From: Aliivibrio salmonicida LFI1238
GTDB lineage: Bacteria > Pseudomonadota > Gammaproteobacteria > Enterobacterales > Vibrionaceae
NCBI RefSeq assembly: GCF_000196495.1
Contig: NC_011313.1
Location: 1 to 64,000 of the forward strand
Reading direction: 5' to 3'
Length of the DNA stretch: 64,000 bases
Shown here: piece by piece, positions 1-7,701 of the stretch
Layout of the letters: the number at the start of each line of letters is the position of its first letter
How positions within the stretch are numbered: the first letter of the stretch is position 1
Translations under genes and position numbers: made by a program
The notes under the pieces: generated by a model
Databases searched by the model: none
Seen by the model: the letters and a program-made list of their open reading frames with translations, nothing else
What the model was told of the DNA's origin: nothing

Positions 1-196
1 ACTACCAAGAATTGTACAGCATAAAGTATATTTATCAATAAATTGCTGAACAAAGATTGAATAGTGTGATATTAGTTAAAAACAGATAATATCTAGTAAA
101 GCTGTAAAATAGAGAGAATAACAACGTAATTTAAAGTGCATAATCTACATGGAAAGAACACAACACCGAAAGTGTTACAGTGTCACTTAAGTATAG

Positions 197-211
197 ATTT
201 ACACTGTAAAT
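197..211. promoter_or_regulatory. parS2-type centromere site
   Basis: The 15-mer ATTTACACTGTAAAT matches the vibrio chromosome 2 parS2 consensus NTTTACANTGTAAAN at every defined position and is palindromic around its centre. ParB2 binds such sites to segregate chromosome 2. In V. cholerae one such site also lies in the inc region next to the origin. No second copy was noticed by eye in this window. Confidence 0.85.
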
Positions 212-212
212 T

Positions 213-507
213 TACGGAAGCGTGATAATAGTCACTCAAACTACGGAAGGTGTACTTTTGATTTGTTTTTTGATAAAAAATTATTTTTAATCGAAATTTA
301 AATTAAAATAAGTTAATACCGAATCAAAAATCAAAGATAACCAGATTGGTATTCGAAGAAGAAATACGAAACATGATCAAGGGTTAATACTTATAATAAA
401 AGTCGAGTAAACGGTGTAAATCGAACAACAGATTAAGGAAGCATGATCAAGAAAAACAAATCATCGGAAGCATGATAAGCAAAGGATAAAATACGGAGAG
501 TGTAGAT
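213..507 (+). repeat. Dispersed RctB iteron-like elements (inc region)
   Basis: Variants of GGAAGCATGATCA recur at about 216-229, 244-255, 369-382, 438-451, 466-479 and 495-507. The clearest are 438-451 (GGAAGCATGATCAAG) and 466-479. They equal the reverse complement of the six ordered iterons at 754-882, so they point the opposite way. Several have lost the GATC. In V. cholerae extra iterons in this position titrate RctB and restrain initiation; that role is inferred here. Confidence 0.65.
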
Positions 508-548
508 ACAATAAGGCTTGAGCGAAGATCGTAGATATTCATTTACGG

Positions 549-596
549 TTGATCAAACAATTAACGCACTTGATCATTGTTCAAGGATCGTTGAAG
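549..596. promoter_or_regulatory. Possible RctB regulatory (39-mer-like) segment
   Basis: Two TTGATCA motifs sit at 549-555 and 570-576, 21 bp apart, followed by a GGATCGTTGAAGG stretch. V. cholerae has non-iteron RctB sites (39-mer and 29-mer) in the equivalent place that inhibit initiation. I cannot align this with the V. cholerae 39-mer from memory, so the call rests on position and the GATC-containing direct repeat. Confidence 0.3.
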
Positions 597-730
597 GGTT
601 TCAAAATCTCAATTTACTCTCCATAAAGATACGTAATCAGCACGCTTTTTCAAAAAACAGACGATTTAGTATTCAACAATAGAAAAATAAAAATAATCAG
701 TCCCCACAGTAAGGGCAAACCTCCCCGTTC

Positions 731-739
731 TGTGGATAA
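731..739 (-). promoter_or_regulatory. DnaA box
   Basis: TGTGGATAA is the exact complement of the consensus DnaA box TTATCCACA. It lies 15 bp before the first ordered iteron, the place where V. cholerae oriCII carries its single required DnaA box. Confidence 0.85.
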
Positions 740-753
740 CTTGTGTATTAACC

Positions 754-882
754 ATGATCATTCTTCTATACAAGCAATGATCATACTTTCATAATGCTTA
801 TGATCATGTTTTCATTCTATTAATGATCATAGATCCGATGCTGTAATGATCATGCTTTCTAAAAAACCTTGATCATGCTTTC
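754..882 (-). repeat. Six RctB iterons at 23-bp spacing
   Basis: Six copies of (A/T)TGATCAT followed by a CTTTC-like tail begin at 754, 777, 800, 823, 846 and 869, each exactly 23 bp after the last, about two helical turns. Copies 2, 3, 5 and 6 are closest to TGATCATGCTTTC; the first and fourth have diverged tails. Each holds a GATC Dam site. This is the expected initiator-binding array of a vibrio chromosome 2 origin. Confidence 0.9.
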
Positions 883-929
883 CAAAATCAAAAAAAATAA
901 CCCATTAATTTCAGTTGGTTACAAGCAAT

Positions 930-1020
930 ATCACAACCAGATCATAGATCATTTTAATCATATAGATCAGTATTAATCATAAAGATCAGTTTAAAAGAAT
1001 AATAATTTTTTTCTTTCTTT
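930..1020 (+). other. Probable DNA unwinding element with ATCA motifs
   Basis: This AT-rich stretch carries ATCA at 930, 941, 948, 957, 966, 976 and 985, mostly 9-10 bp apart, and then a T-rich run to 1020. In V. cholerae, RctB binds single-stranded ATCA-type repeats in the unwinding element beside the iterons. Position and repeat content match; melting itself cannot be seen in sequence. Confidence 0.7.
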
Positions 1021-1083
1021 AAAGATCCAATTCCATTAACCTATACGAAACAATGATGAAAATACAATGAATGTCAGTTGAAA

Positions 1084-3069
1084 ATGAATCATATAAAAAC
1101 CTCTGAAAAAGAAAAGATCTACATACCTCTGCCTAGAGATCACAAAGGTGGCCATTTATTTGAGATCCCTGCAAATCTTGTAGATTGGATTACCCAATAT
1201 CAACATTTTAAAGGGGTAACCAAAAGTATTTTAGAATTAATGAATCTCATTTCTCTAAAAGGTTTTTCTTCGCCTGATGGTTTAGTTTCAACAACTGAAA
1301 TTATTCAAACAACAGATGGTCACTTAACCAGAGCTGCAATTCAACAACGACTAAGAACAGCAGTTAGTATCGGTTTATTTGAACAATCACCAGTACGTTT
1401 TGAAGTAGGACTTGCTGGAAAAACAATGCTGCACCGATTTATTAATCCTTCTCAATTAATTTCTATACTTGGTATTACCAGCTTAAGATCAGAACAAAGC
1501 CAAGAACAAGAAAAGCAAAAACGTTCTAAAGCCCTAGCTCAAACTCAAGTTAATCGTCAATTCTTAACAGAACATGGATTAGGTGTACCTCCAAGTATGC
1601 GTGATGAAGCCGATCAGTTTGTGGTTTCTCCAACAAACTGGGCTGGGATAATAGATCAAGCATTAGCACCACCTAGAACACGTAAAAATTATCAAAAAGC
1701 GATGGTTGCTATCTCTGGTACGAAAGCGATCATTGAAACAAGATCATCGAAAAACATAATGACTGTTGATGATCTAATGACTTTATTTGCGTTATTTACA
1801 TTGACCGTTCAGTATCATGATCATCATCAAGATGATTACCATATTCAAACGAAAACGATGGGAAATAAAACCCCAATCTACATCACTGATATTTTAACAT
1901 TACGTGGTAAGAAGGACTCAGGACCAGCACGTGACTCTATTCGTGAAAGTATTGATCGAATTGAATTTACTGATTTCCAACTTCATGAATTAACAGGACG
2001 TTGGTTAAGTGAAAATATGCCAAAAGGCTTTAAAAGTGATCGTTTTAGATTTTTAGCGAGAACAATTACAGCCTCAGATGAAGCGCCAAAAGAAGGTAAA
2101 GACGGTGAGATTAAGATCAAACCTAATTTATATATCTTGGTATGGGAACCGTCATTTTATGATGAATTATTAACGAAAGATTACTTCTTTTTGTTTCCAC
2201 CAGAGATTCTAAAGCAACATACGTTGGTCTTTCAGCTCTATAGCTTCTTCAGAAGCCGTCTGGCACGTAGAATGACAGACAACCTACTCCTGAGTGAGAT
2301 AAACCAAAAACTCGCTCGTAACGTCGATTGGAGACGTTTCTCGTTAGATCTTATTCGTGAATTAAAAAAATTAGCAAAAGATAAAGTAACGGATGAGTTA
2401 TTTATTGTTAATTTATGGGGCTATCATTTGACGATCACTATGCTGGATCCTTCAGATAAATTGCCTGATTACCAAGTTGATATTCGATGTGATCCTGAAG
2501 AAGTGATCCGTTTTTCCCGTGCTCGAACGACAAATGCAGGAAAACGTAACATGGCGCCAACAATGCCAAACCCATTACGTAACGAGATCATGCCAAAACA
2601 AGCCCTTGATCAGCTTTCCACGATCATTGATGGCGAGTTTGAACCTATTAAACGAAATACCCCGAATAAATCTGGTCGATTAGGCCGCCGTGTTAAATTA
2701 CGTAAGCACTCTGCTGAAATTAATGCAGATGAATTAACGATAACGTTGACAAAATATACGTCAGAAGAAGCGCTAGAACGCAGTATAACGGCTTTGTCTG
2801 CTATGACTGGACACAGTGCTGCATCTATTTCTGAAGAATGTAAGGAGCTTCAAGAGAAGCTTGATTATATTAAAGTTAGCGGTGAGATCTTGCCTTATGA
2901 AACACTCAGTAAAACCATTGAGTTTTATAATAAGCAAGATCATGGAAGACATCTTTCGATTGAGAACTTAATTGCGGGTTTAGCGGTTAGGCGTAAGATC
3001 TGTAAATTGGTGTTTTCTCAGAACTATGATCAAGATGTATTACGTGCATTGGATGAAATGGTAGGGTAG
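1084..3069 (+). CDS. rctB: Chromosome 2 replication initiator RctB
   Basis: This encodes the initiator that binds the adjacent iterons and opens the chromosome 2 origin; it is specific to the Vibrionaceae. The protein (661 residues from this ATG) aligns from memory over its full length with V. cholerae RctB (658 residues). Nearly unchanged blocks include HFKGVTKSI and LTRAAIQQRLR near the N-terminus, ADQFVVSPTNWAGIIDQALA, SSKNIMTVDDLMTLFALF, GKKDSGPARDSIR, and TTNAGKRNMAP in the C-terminal third. The central part corresponds to the tandem winged-helix DNA-binding domains of the family. A TTG two codons upstream (1078) could also start translation; no good ribosome site separates the two. RctB usually represses its own gene, whose promoter should lie in the AT-rich tract before it. 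The ORF is intact. Confidence 0.97.
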   Translation: MNHIKTSEKEKIYIPLPRDHKGGHLFEIPANLVDWITQYQHFKGVTKSILELMNLISLKGFSSPDGLVSTTEIIQTTDGHLTRAAIQQRLRTAVSIGLFEQSPVRFEVGLAGKTMLHRFINPSQLISILGITSLRSEQSQEQEKQKRSKALAQTQVNRQFLTEHGLGVPPSMRDEADQFVVSPTNWAGIIDQALAPPRTRKNYQKAMVAISGTKAIIETRSSKNIMTVDDLMTLFALFTLTVQYHDHHQDDYHIQTKTMGNKTPIYITDILTLRGKKDSGPARDSIRESIDRIEFTDFQLHELTGRWLSENMPKGFKSDRFRFLARTITASDEAPKEGKDGEIKIKPNLYILVWEPSFYDELLTKDYFFLFPPEILKQHTLVFQLYSFFRSRLARRMTDNLLLSEINQKLARNVDWRRFSLDLIRELKKLAKDKVTDELFIVNLWGYHLTITMLDPSDKLPDYQVDIRCDPEEVIRFSRARTTNAGKRNMAPTMPNPLRNEIMPKQALDQLSTIIDGEFEPIKRNTPNKSGRLGRRVKLRKHSAEINADELTITLTKYTSEEALERSITALSAMTGHSAASISEECKELQEKLDYIKVSGEILPYETLSKTIEFYNKQDHGRHLSIENLIAGLAVRRKICKLVFSQNYDQDVLRALDEMVG

Positions 3070-3233
3070 CCAAAACTTTGACAGTTCTATGTTATTCGCT
3101 GACACAACGATGACAAAGTAAAAAGGGCAAAAGGTAACATATCTCTCGAATAGACAACCTTTGTCCTTTAACCAATCGAAAGATTGGCTCATATTGTTAC
3201 ACATCTTACGGTTATTGCTTTAATAACGGTATT

Positions 3234-3260
3234 GGCGAGCTTAGTGCTCGCCGTTTTTTT
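3234..3260 (+). terminator. Rho-independent terminator after rctB
   Basis: A perfect 7-bp stem (GGCGAGC / GCTCGCC) with a 5-nt loop is followed by G and seven T. It lies 165 bp after the rctB stop and fits termination of rctB transcription. Confidence 0.85.
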
Positions 3261-3302
3261 ATCTGTCGTAAAATCCTTTTCACATCGCCCGTATCCTGCC
3301 GA

Positions 3303-3318
3303 ACCATGATCATTCTTC
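3303..3318 (-). promoter_or_regulatory. Iteron-like site downstream of rctB
   Basis: ACCATGATCATTCTTC here is identical over 16 bp to the first ordered iteron with its flank at 751-766. It sits in the 356-bp gap between rctB and the RidA-family gene. Apart from this and the rctB terminator I see nothing else in the gap. It may be an outlying RctB site. Confidence 0.5.
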
Positions 3319-3425
3319 CATTATAAAATCAATCATTTAGATTATGTACTCGTCTTTTTTCTTAATTTTTATTACACTGTATCTCTGTGTTAACACCCTA
3401 TAAATTTACCAAAATAGAGTAAAAT

Positions 3426-3773
3426 ATGATTGAACGCCAAGAAACAAAGCAACGCATGAGTCGTATTGTGAAACATAACGGAACCATTTACCTTTGTGGT
3501 CAGGTATGTGCTGATGCGACGCAAGGTATTGCAGAGCAAACACAAACGATGCTTGATAAAGTTGATCTATTGCTGACCCAAGCTGGCAGCTCTCGCGAAC
3601 ACATGCTCTCAGCTACGATCTACATTAAAAATATGGCAGATTTTGCTAAAATGAATGCTGTTTGGGATGCATGGGTTCCTGAAGGTTATGCTCCAGCGCG
3701 TGCTTGCGTAGAAGCGAGTATGGCTCGTGATGCATTATTAGTTGAAATCTCAGTGGTTGCGGCTGAAAAATAA
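3426..3773 (+). CDS. RidA (YjgF/YER057c/UK114) family protein
   Basis: The 115-residue product has the length and core pattern of RidA-family proteins, trimeric enzymes many of which hydrolyse reactive enamine/imine intermediates from PLP enzymes. Visible family marks are the G-x-I/T-Y-L-C-G-Q strand near residues 19-27, the LLTQAGSSREHML region, and the C-terminal PARACVEA...LLVEISVVA segment. That last segment holds the arginine that binds the substrate carboxylate in RidA. The N-terminus (MIERQETKQRMSRIVKHN) resembles the YoaB-like subgroup more than RidA proper, so the substrate is uncertain. It stands alone between the rctB terminator and a decayed peptidase gene. Confidence 0.85.
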   Translation: MIERQETKQRMSRIVKHNGTIYLCGQVCADATQGIAEQTQTMLDKVDLLLTQAGSSREHMLSATIYIKNMADFAKMNAVWDAWVPEGYAPARACVEASMARDALLVEISVVAAEK

Positions 3774-3830
3774 ATAAAAATTATACTTACTTAACAATAT
3801 GTTAGGTAAGTATTGATATAAGGATATGTC

Positions 3831-5139
3831 ATGCTTACACATTCTGAAATTCCTTTTTTTCTTGATGGTGTTAAACACCAATCCCATTATTTTTCATTGC
3901 CTGTCGATTATAACGATCAACGGAATACACTTGATCATCTTTCCGTATTTGCTCGTGAATTAGTAAGATATAGATAACGTTGATCGGGATCTTCCTTATT
4001 TGGTGTATTTTCAAGGTGGTCCAGGATTTCCAGCCATGAGGCCAACGAGTCATTCGGGGTGGTTGAAAAGAGCATTAGAAGAATATCGAGTGATCTTATT
4101 GGATCAACGAGGGACCGGATTAAGCTCGCCGATCACGATTCAAACAATTGAACATTTAACGTCATCACAACAGGCGGAATATTTAAGCCATTTTAGGGCT
4201 GATAATATTGTCCGTGATGCAGAAGCGATTCGTCAGCATTTTAATATTGATAAATGGGCAATCATCGGTCAAAGTTTTGGTGGGTTTTGCTCTCTGACTT
4301 ACCTGTCTCTGTTTCCTGATAGCTTATTATGCTCATATATTACAGGAGGGATCCCGTCTATTTCTCGTCCGGTTGATGATGTTTATCATGCAACATACAA
4401 ACGAACTCAAGATAAAAATAATGAATTTTTTGCCCGTTTTCCACAAGCTCAATGTAAATGTGATCAAATAGCACATTATTTATTGAATAATCAGGTACGT
4501 TTACCAAATAACCAGATCTTCACTGTAGAGCAATTCCAACAAATGGGGATCTGTTTTGGTGTGTCTGGTGGAGCAGAAGATCTGTATTTTCAATTAGAAA
4601 GTGCATTTGTTGATATTAATGGTAAACCTGAGTTGAGTTATGGGTTCTTAAATTATGTGTTAGCACAGCAAAATTATTTAACGAATCCACTTTATGCCAT
4701 TTTGCATGAATCTATTTATTGTCAGAATTTTGCATCCAATTGGTCTGCACACCGTGTGAGAGCAAGCTACCCTCAATTTAACTATCAAGAAGGCTCTCCA
4801 TTACGTTTTACTGGTGAGATGGTCTATCCATGGATGTTTGATCAACTTGAGACATTAAAACCTTTAAAAGAGGCTGCAGAGCTTTTAGCAAGTAAATCTG
4901 ATTGGCCTACATTGTATGATCCTGAGCAGTTAGCTAAAAATACAGTACCGGTAGCGGCAGCAGCTTATGTGAATGACATGTTTGTTGAATTTGATTTTTC
5001 TCGTGAAACCTTACAATTGATGCCAAATGCCAAAGCATGGATGACAAGCGAGTATGAACATAATGGTCTGCGAGTGGACGGTGAAACAATCTTATCAACG
5101 TTGATCACTATTGCTAAGGATATTAAAGCAATTCAATAA
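3831..5139 (+). pseudogene. Proline iminopeptidase-like S33 peptidase, frameshifted
   Basis: An alpha/beta-hydrolase gene of the S33 (prolyl aminopeptidase) type, broken near its 5' end. The ATG at 3831 follows an AAGGA-type ribosome site and opens 48 codons that stop at 3975-3977. The remainder, from about 3975 to 5139, is one frame over and begins with residues DNVDRDLPYLVYFQGGPG. A single-base indel near 3970 therefore splits the gene. The downstream part keeps the oxyanion motif GGPGFP, the DQRGTGLSS motif, the nucleophile elbow GQSFGG, and a histidine close to the C-terminus (EYEHNGLR). A TTG or GTG near 4000 could start a truncated protein without the first strands, but activity is doubtful. 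Full length would be about 435 residues, usual for the family. Confidence 0.85.
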
Positions 5140-5157
5140 ACAGTCAGTTTGATGATC

Positions 5158-5187
5158 CAGAAGCATGATACCTTGATCATGCTTCTG
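5158..5187. repeat. Perfect inverted repeat built from iteron-like halves
   Basis: The arms CAGAAGCATGAT (5158-5169) and ATCATGCTTCTG (5176-5187) form a perfect 12-bp inverted repeat around a 6-nt loop. Each arm contains the core of an RctB iteron (GAAGCATGAT). It lies 19 bp after the peptidase pseudogene stop and lacks a clean T-run, so it is a poor intrinsic terminator. It could be a transcript-end hairpin or an outlying RctB site. Confidence 0.6.
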
Positions 5188-5325
5188 ATTATCTCTTTCT
5201 ACAAGGGGTTATCTACTCACTTAACATCATTTCACAAGTAAGAATTGCATTTCCTCTGACATTCTCCTAACAGCCATTTACTTTATTTCCTTACACTCGT
5301 TGCGGTTTATTTATTTGGATTTTCA

Positions 5326-6816
5326 ATGTTTTTTTTAAAGTATTCTCCTTTTATGTTGTCTTTTTTATTGGTTGGTTGTGGCTCTGATTCTGATGACTCA
5401 AGTTCTTCTGAAACAATTACCATTTATCCTAAAATAAGTAATGCTATTTTAGTTAATCCAGACATTGGCTTTACTGATTTTCATTCAATATCGATTAAAG
5501 ACAATCAGTGGAAACCGGTGCCTTCTTATCCCGAAACCAGCACTGTTTATTATCGGTGGGATTGGTCTGATATTCAGCCAACAGATGCCGATTCGTTTGA
5601 TTTCACGGCAATTCAGAGTGTTGTTGATAAAGCGACTGCGGCTAATAAAAAACTAGCCTTACGTATTGTGGCTATGGAAAACACAGGATATGGAGCAGAC
5701 GCAAGCAAATTACCTGATTGGTTACTGTCTAAAATATCGGTTGTTACTTCTCCAAATGGTCCTTTAGTTCCTGATTATACTGAATCCGTGTTCTTAATGG
5801 CCGCTGAGAAGTTGATTACAGAATTAGGCAGTAAGTTTGATGATCCTAATGTCATTACCAGTATCGATATTGGAATGGTTGGCTCTTGGGGTGAATGGAA
5901 CCTTGAAGATACTTACCTAGGCGATGGGACATTAGGGGTATATGCACAAAATGAAGAAGGTTTGTTTTGCGATTTCTCTCAATTTTCGAAGTATGCCTCT
6001 ATGTTTCAAACGGCGTTTACAAAAGTACCTACTGTCATGTTGATTGGTTCATCCAATGTAAACGAGACATTTTTAGCTCAAGCAACGAATAGTGCAAACC
6101 CTTCAGGTTGGCGAGCAGACTGTTTAGGCGATAAGTACGGCTATTTCTCTGATTCATGAAGTCACATGGATGAGGGGTATCCAGAAGCATTAGATAACGC
6201 GGAAAGAAATGGTTCTCAAGTTCGAGGTATTTGGAAACGAGCACCTGTTCAATTTGAAACTTGTGATGATATGACGGTTTGGCAAACTCAGCATTCATAC
6301 ACTTCTACGGATGTTACCGATGTCTTTGATTATGCTCTCGATCATCATGCCTCATTAATTAATGCTAAATCACACGCGATTCCTGATGAGTATCAACCAG
6401 CAGTACAAGAAGCCCTTAAAAAATTAGGTTATCGATTTGAATTGAATTCATTCACTCACCCTAAAGAAGCGCGTGTTGGTGACGTTATTCAAATTCACGC
6501 GGAATGGAAAAATACAGGGGTAGCTCCTTCATATTATCCTTATCAATTAGCGTATCGTTTTGTTGATTCATCAGGAACTTTAGAGAGGCAGCAAGATACC
6601 TCTAGAAATGTCTTAGATTGGTTGCCAGCAGAAACAAGAAAAGGAACGGCATCAGTGATTGATATTAAAGATGATATTACCGTGCCAGATAAAGCAGGAG
6701 TTTATGATCTGCAAGTTGCTTTGATTAATGATAATGGTGATGCAAAAATTAAGTTAGCTATTGATATGCAACAGACTAATAATTGGTATTCGATCTCAAT
6801 GATTACAGTCCATTAA
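5326..6816 (+). pseudogene. DUF4832-type lipoprotein, internal stop codon
   Basis: One reading frame runs from ATG 5326 to 6816 but is cut by TGA at 6157-6159. The frame continues without a shift (SDS-stop-SHMDEGYPEAL), so a single substitution, probably TGG (Trp) to TGA, explains it. The N-terminus has a lipoprotein signal with lipobox LLVGC (Cys18), so the intact product would be membrane-anchored. The first half has a TIM-barrel look (YYRWDWSDIQP, KLALRIVAM, SIDIGMVGSWGEWN), and the second half has an Ig-like C-terminal part (AEWKNTGVAPSYYPYQLAYRF). Together they fit DUF4832-containing putative glycosidase-like proteins; no substrate is known to me. A start at ATG 6166 would give only the C-terminal part without a signal. 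The total of 496 codons is the family's usual size. Confidence 0.8.
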
Positions 6817-6867
6817 TTAGGGGGATTTATAAGTATGATTTTTATTGAGTCATGTTTATTCCACCAC

Positions 6868-6908
6868 AAAAATAGCGTCGTATCCCATGAGAATATGGCG
6901 CTATTTTT
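6868..6908. terminator. Bidirectional terminator
   Basis: The arms AAAAATAGCG (6868-6877) and CGCTATTTTT (6899-6908) flank a partly paired centre. Runs of A on one side and T on the other let it act on both strands. It lies between two converging genes, the DUF4832 pseudogene and the cytochrome b561 fragment. Confidence 0.8.
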
Positions 6909-6933
6909 TAAAGTGAGGTGTGTCGTTTATTGA

Positions 6934-7296
6934 TTAAGGCAACATACGTTTGAGTGTGTCATCTTTTACAATATGGTGGTGGTAAATTGCTGCCCCTGCA
7001 TGCAATACAATGAGGAAGTACCCAATATTTGCAATTGTTTCATGTATTTCTTTAATCGATTTAGCAGTGACTTTGTCAGGTACCATTATCTCTGGAATAT
7101 GGACACCAAATAACGCCCATTGTTTACCTGCAACAGTAAGCACGATGATGCCTAGTATTGGTAGTAGAATGAAGCTGGCATACATCAATTTATGGACGAG
7201 AGTCGATAACCGTAACTGCCATTGAGGTGGCGTAGGAGTAATCGCTGGAGCTTCATTATATTTTCGTAAAATAAGACGAATCAGCATCGTTATAAA
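6934..7296 (-). pseudogene. Cytochrome b561, C-terminal part only
   Basis: This is the 3' part of a gene for a cytochrome b561-family di-haem membrane protein. The remaining 121 codons include two hydrophobic helices (LMYASFILLPILGIIVLTVAG and ANIGYFLIVLHAGAAIYHH), with the loop histidines (HKLMY, HETIAN, LHAG, YHHH) that supply haem ligands. Full-length family members have about 175-180 residues, so roughly the first 55-60 codons, including helix 1, are missing. The break is exactly at the left end of the IS66 element at 7297, and the missing part is not on its other side. An ATG at 7287 could start a stub, but a working cytochrome is unlikely. Confidence 0.85.
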
Positions 7297-7377
7297 GTAA
7301 GCGTGCGGGGAACTACACCTAACAAATAAAATTCATTATGCGTATCTTACGATCTTTCATTTAACGAGAACGTAATT

Positions 7378-7692
7378 ATGCAAAAAGATAAAAAGAGAAC
7401 ACCAGAGCAATGGCACGCTCTATTTGAATCTCAGCAATCTAGCAAGCTTAGTGCCGCTGAATTTTGTCGTAACCATAATATTCTGCCAAAGACATTTAGT
7501 GCACGTAAAGCACGATGGAAACAAAAGATTAACGCTTCTACTTTCTTGAAAGTAGAAGCGTTAACATCAACTATCATCGCCACTCCACAATTACCAGATA
7601 TTCAACTTTCTATCGGAAAATTGCGATTAACATTGCCAGCTAATACTGAACCTCACTGGATAGGACTCTTATTAAAAGGGTATCAATCATGA
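7378..7692 (+). CDS. tnpA: IS66 TnpA accessory protein (copy A)
   Basis: This 104-residue protein is the IS66 TnpA/OrfA type. A basic helix-turn-helix N-terminal half (RTPEQWHALFESQQ...SAAEFCRNHNILPKTFSARKARWK) resembles IS3/IS66 OrfA. It is needed for IS66 transposition, though its exact task is unclear. The stop TGA overlaps the tnpB start (ATGA), implying translational coupling. It is intact here. The coding region contains a 36-nt palindrome at 7529-7564. Confidence 0.9.
   Translation: MQKDKKRTPEQWHALFESQQSSKLSAAEFCRNHNILPKTFSARKARWKQKINASTFLKVEALTSTIIATPQLPDIQLSIGKLRLTLPANTEPHWIGLLLKGYQS
7529..7564. repeat. 36-nt near-perfect palindrome inside tnpA
   Basis: Seventeen-base arms, beginning TTAACGCTTCTACTTTC, pair perfectly around a 2-nt centre (TT). 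The same palindrome is present in tnpA of copies C, D and E, at 43189-43224, 58849-58884 and 62947-62982. It was lost from copy B' by a 98-bp deletion. In mRNA it would be a strong hairpin in the tnpA message. Confidence 0.9.
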
Positions 7693-7701
7693 ATGTATTT
7701 A

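Larger units (their letters stand above)
1..1083. other. Replication origin region of chromosome 2 (oriCII)
   Basis: This gene-free stretch lies directly upstream of rctB and has the layout of a vibrio chromosome 2 origin. From left to right it shows a parS2-type palindrome (197-211), scattered iteron-like elements in one orientation (213-507), a short TTGATCA-containing segment (549-596), a perfect DnaA box (731-739), six iterons in the opposite orientation at exact 23-bp spacing (from 754), and an AT-rich tract with seven ATCA motifs (930-988). GATC (Dam) sites are dense inside the iterons, as known for RctB sites, whose binding depends on methylation. By analogy with V. cholerae, the part from about 730 to 1000 would be the minimal origin and the part to its left the negative-control (inc/rctA-like) region. 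The functional split is inferred; the motifs are visible. Confidence 0.9.

Noticed and set aside
754..882. Possible CRISPR array from the regular 23-bp repeats
   Set aside because: Repeat cores are too short, there are no unique spacers of normal size and no cas genes; position and GATC content fit RctB iterons.
3930..3945. Iteron-like TTGATCATCTTTCCG
   Set aside because: It lies inside the coding sequence of the peptidase pseudogene and encodes conserved-looking residues; the match may be chance.
3871..4053. Minus-strand ORF opposite the peptidase pseudogene
   Set aside because: It is antisense to a recognisable protein-coding frame and has no similarity to a known family.
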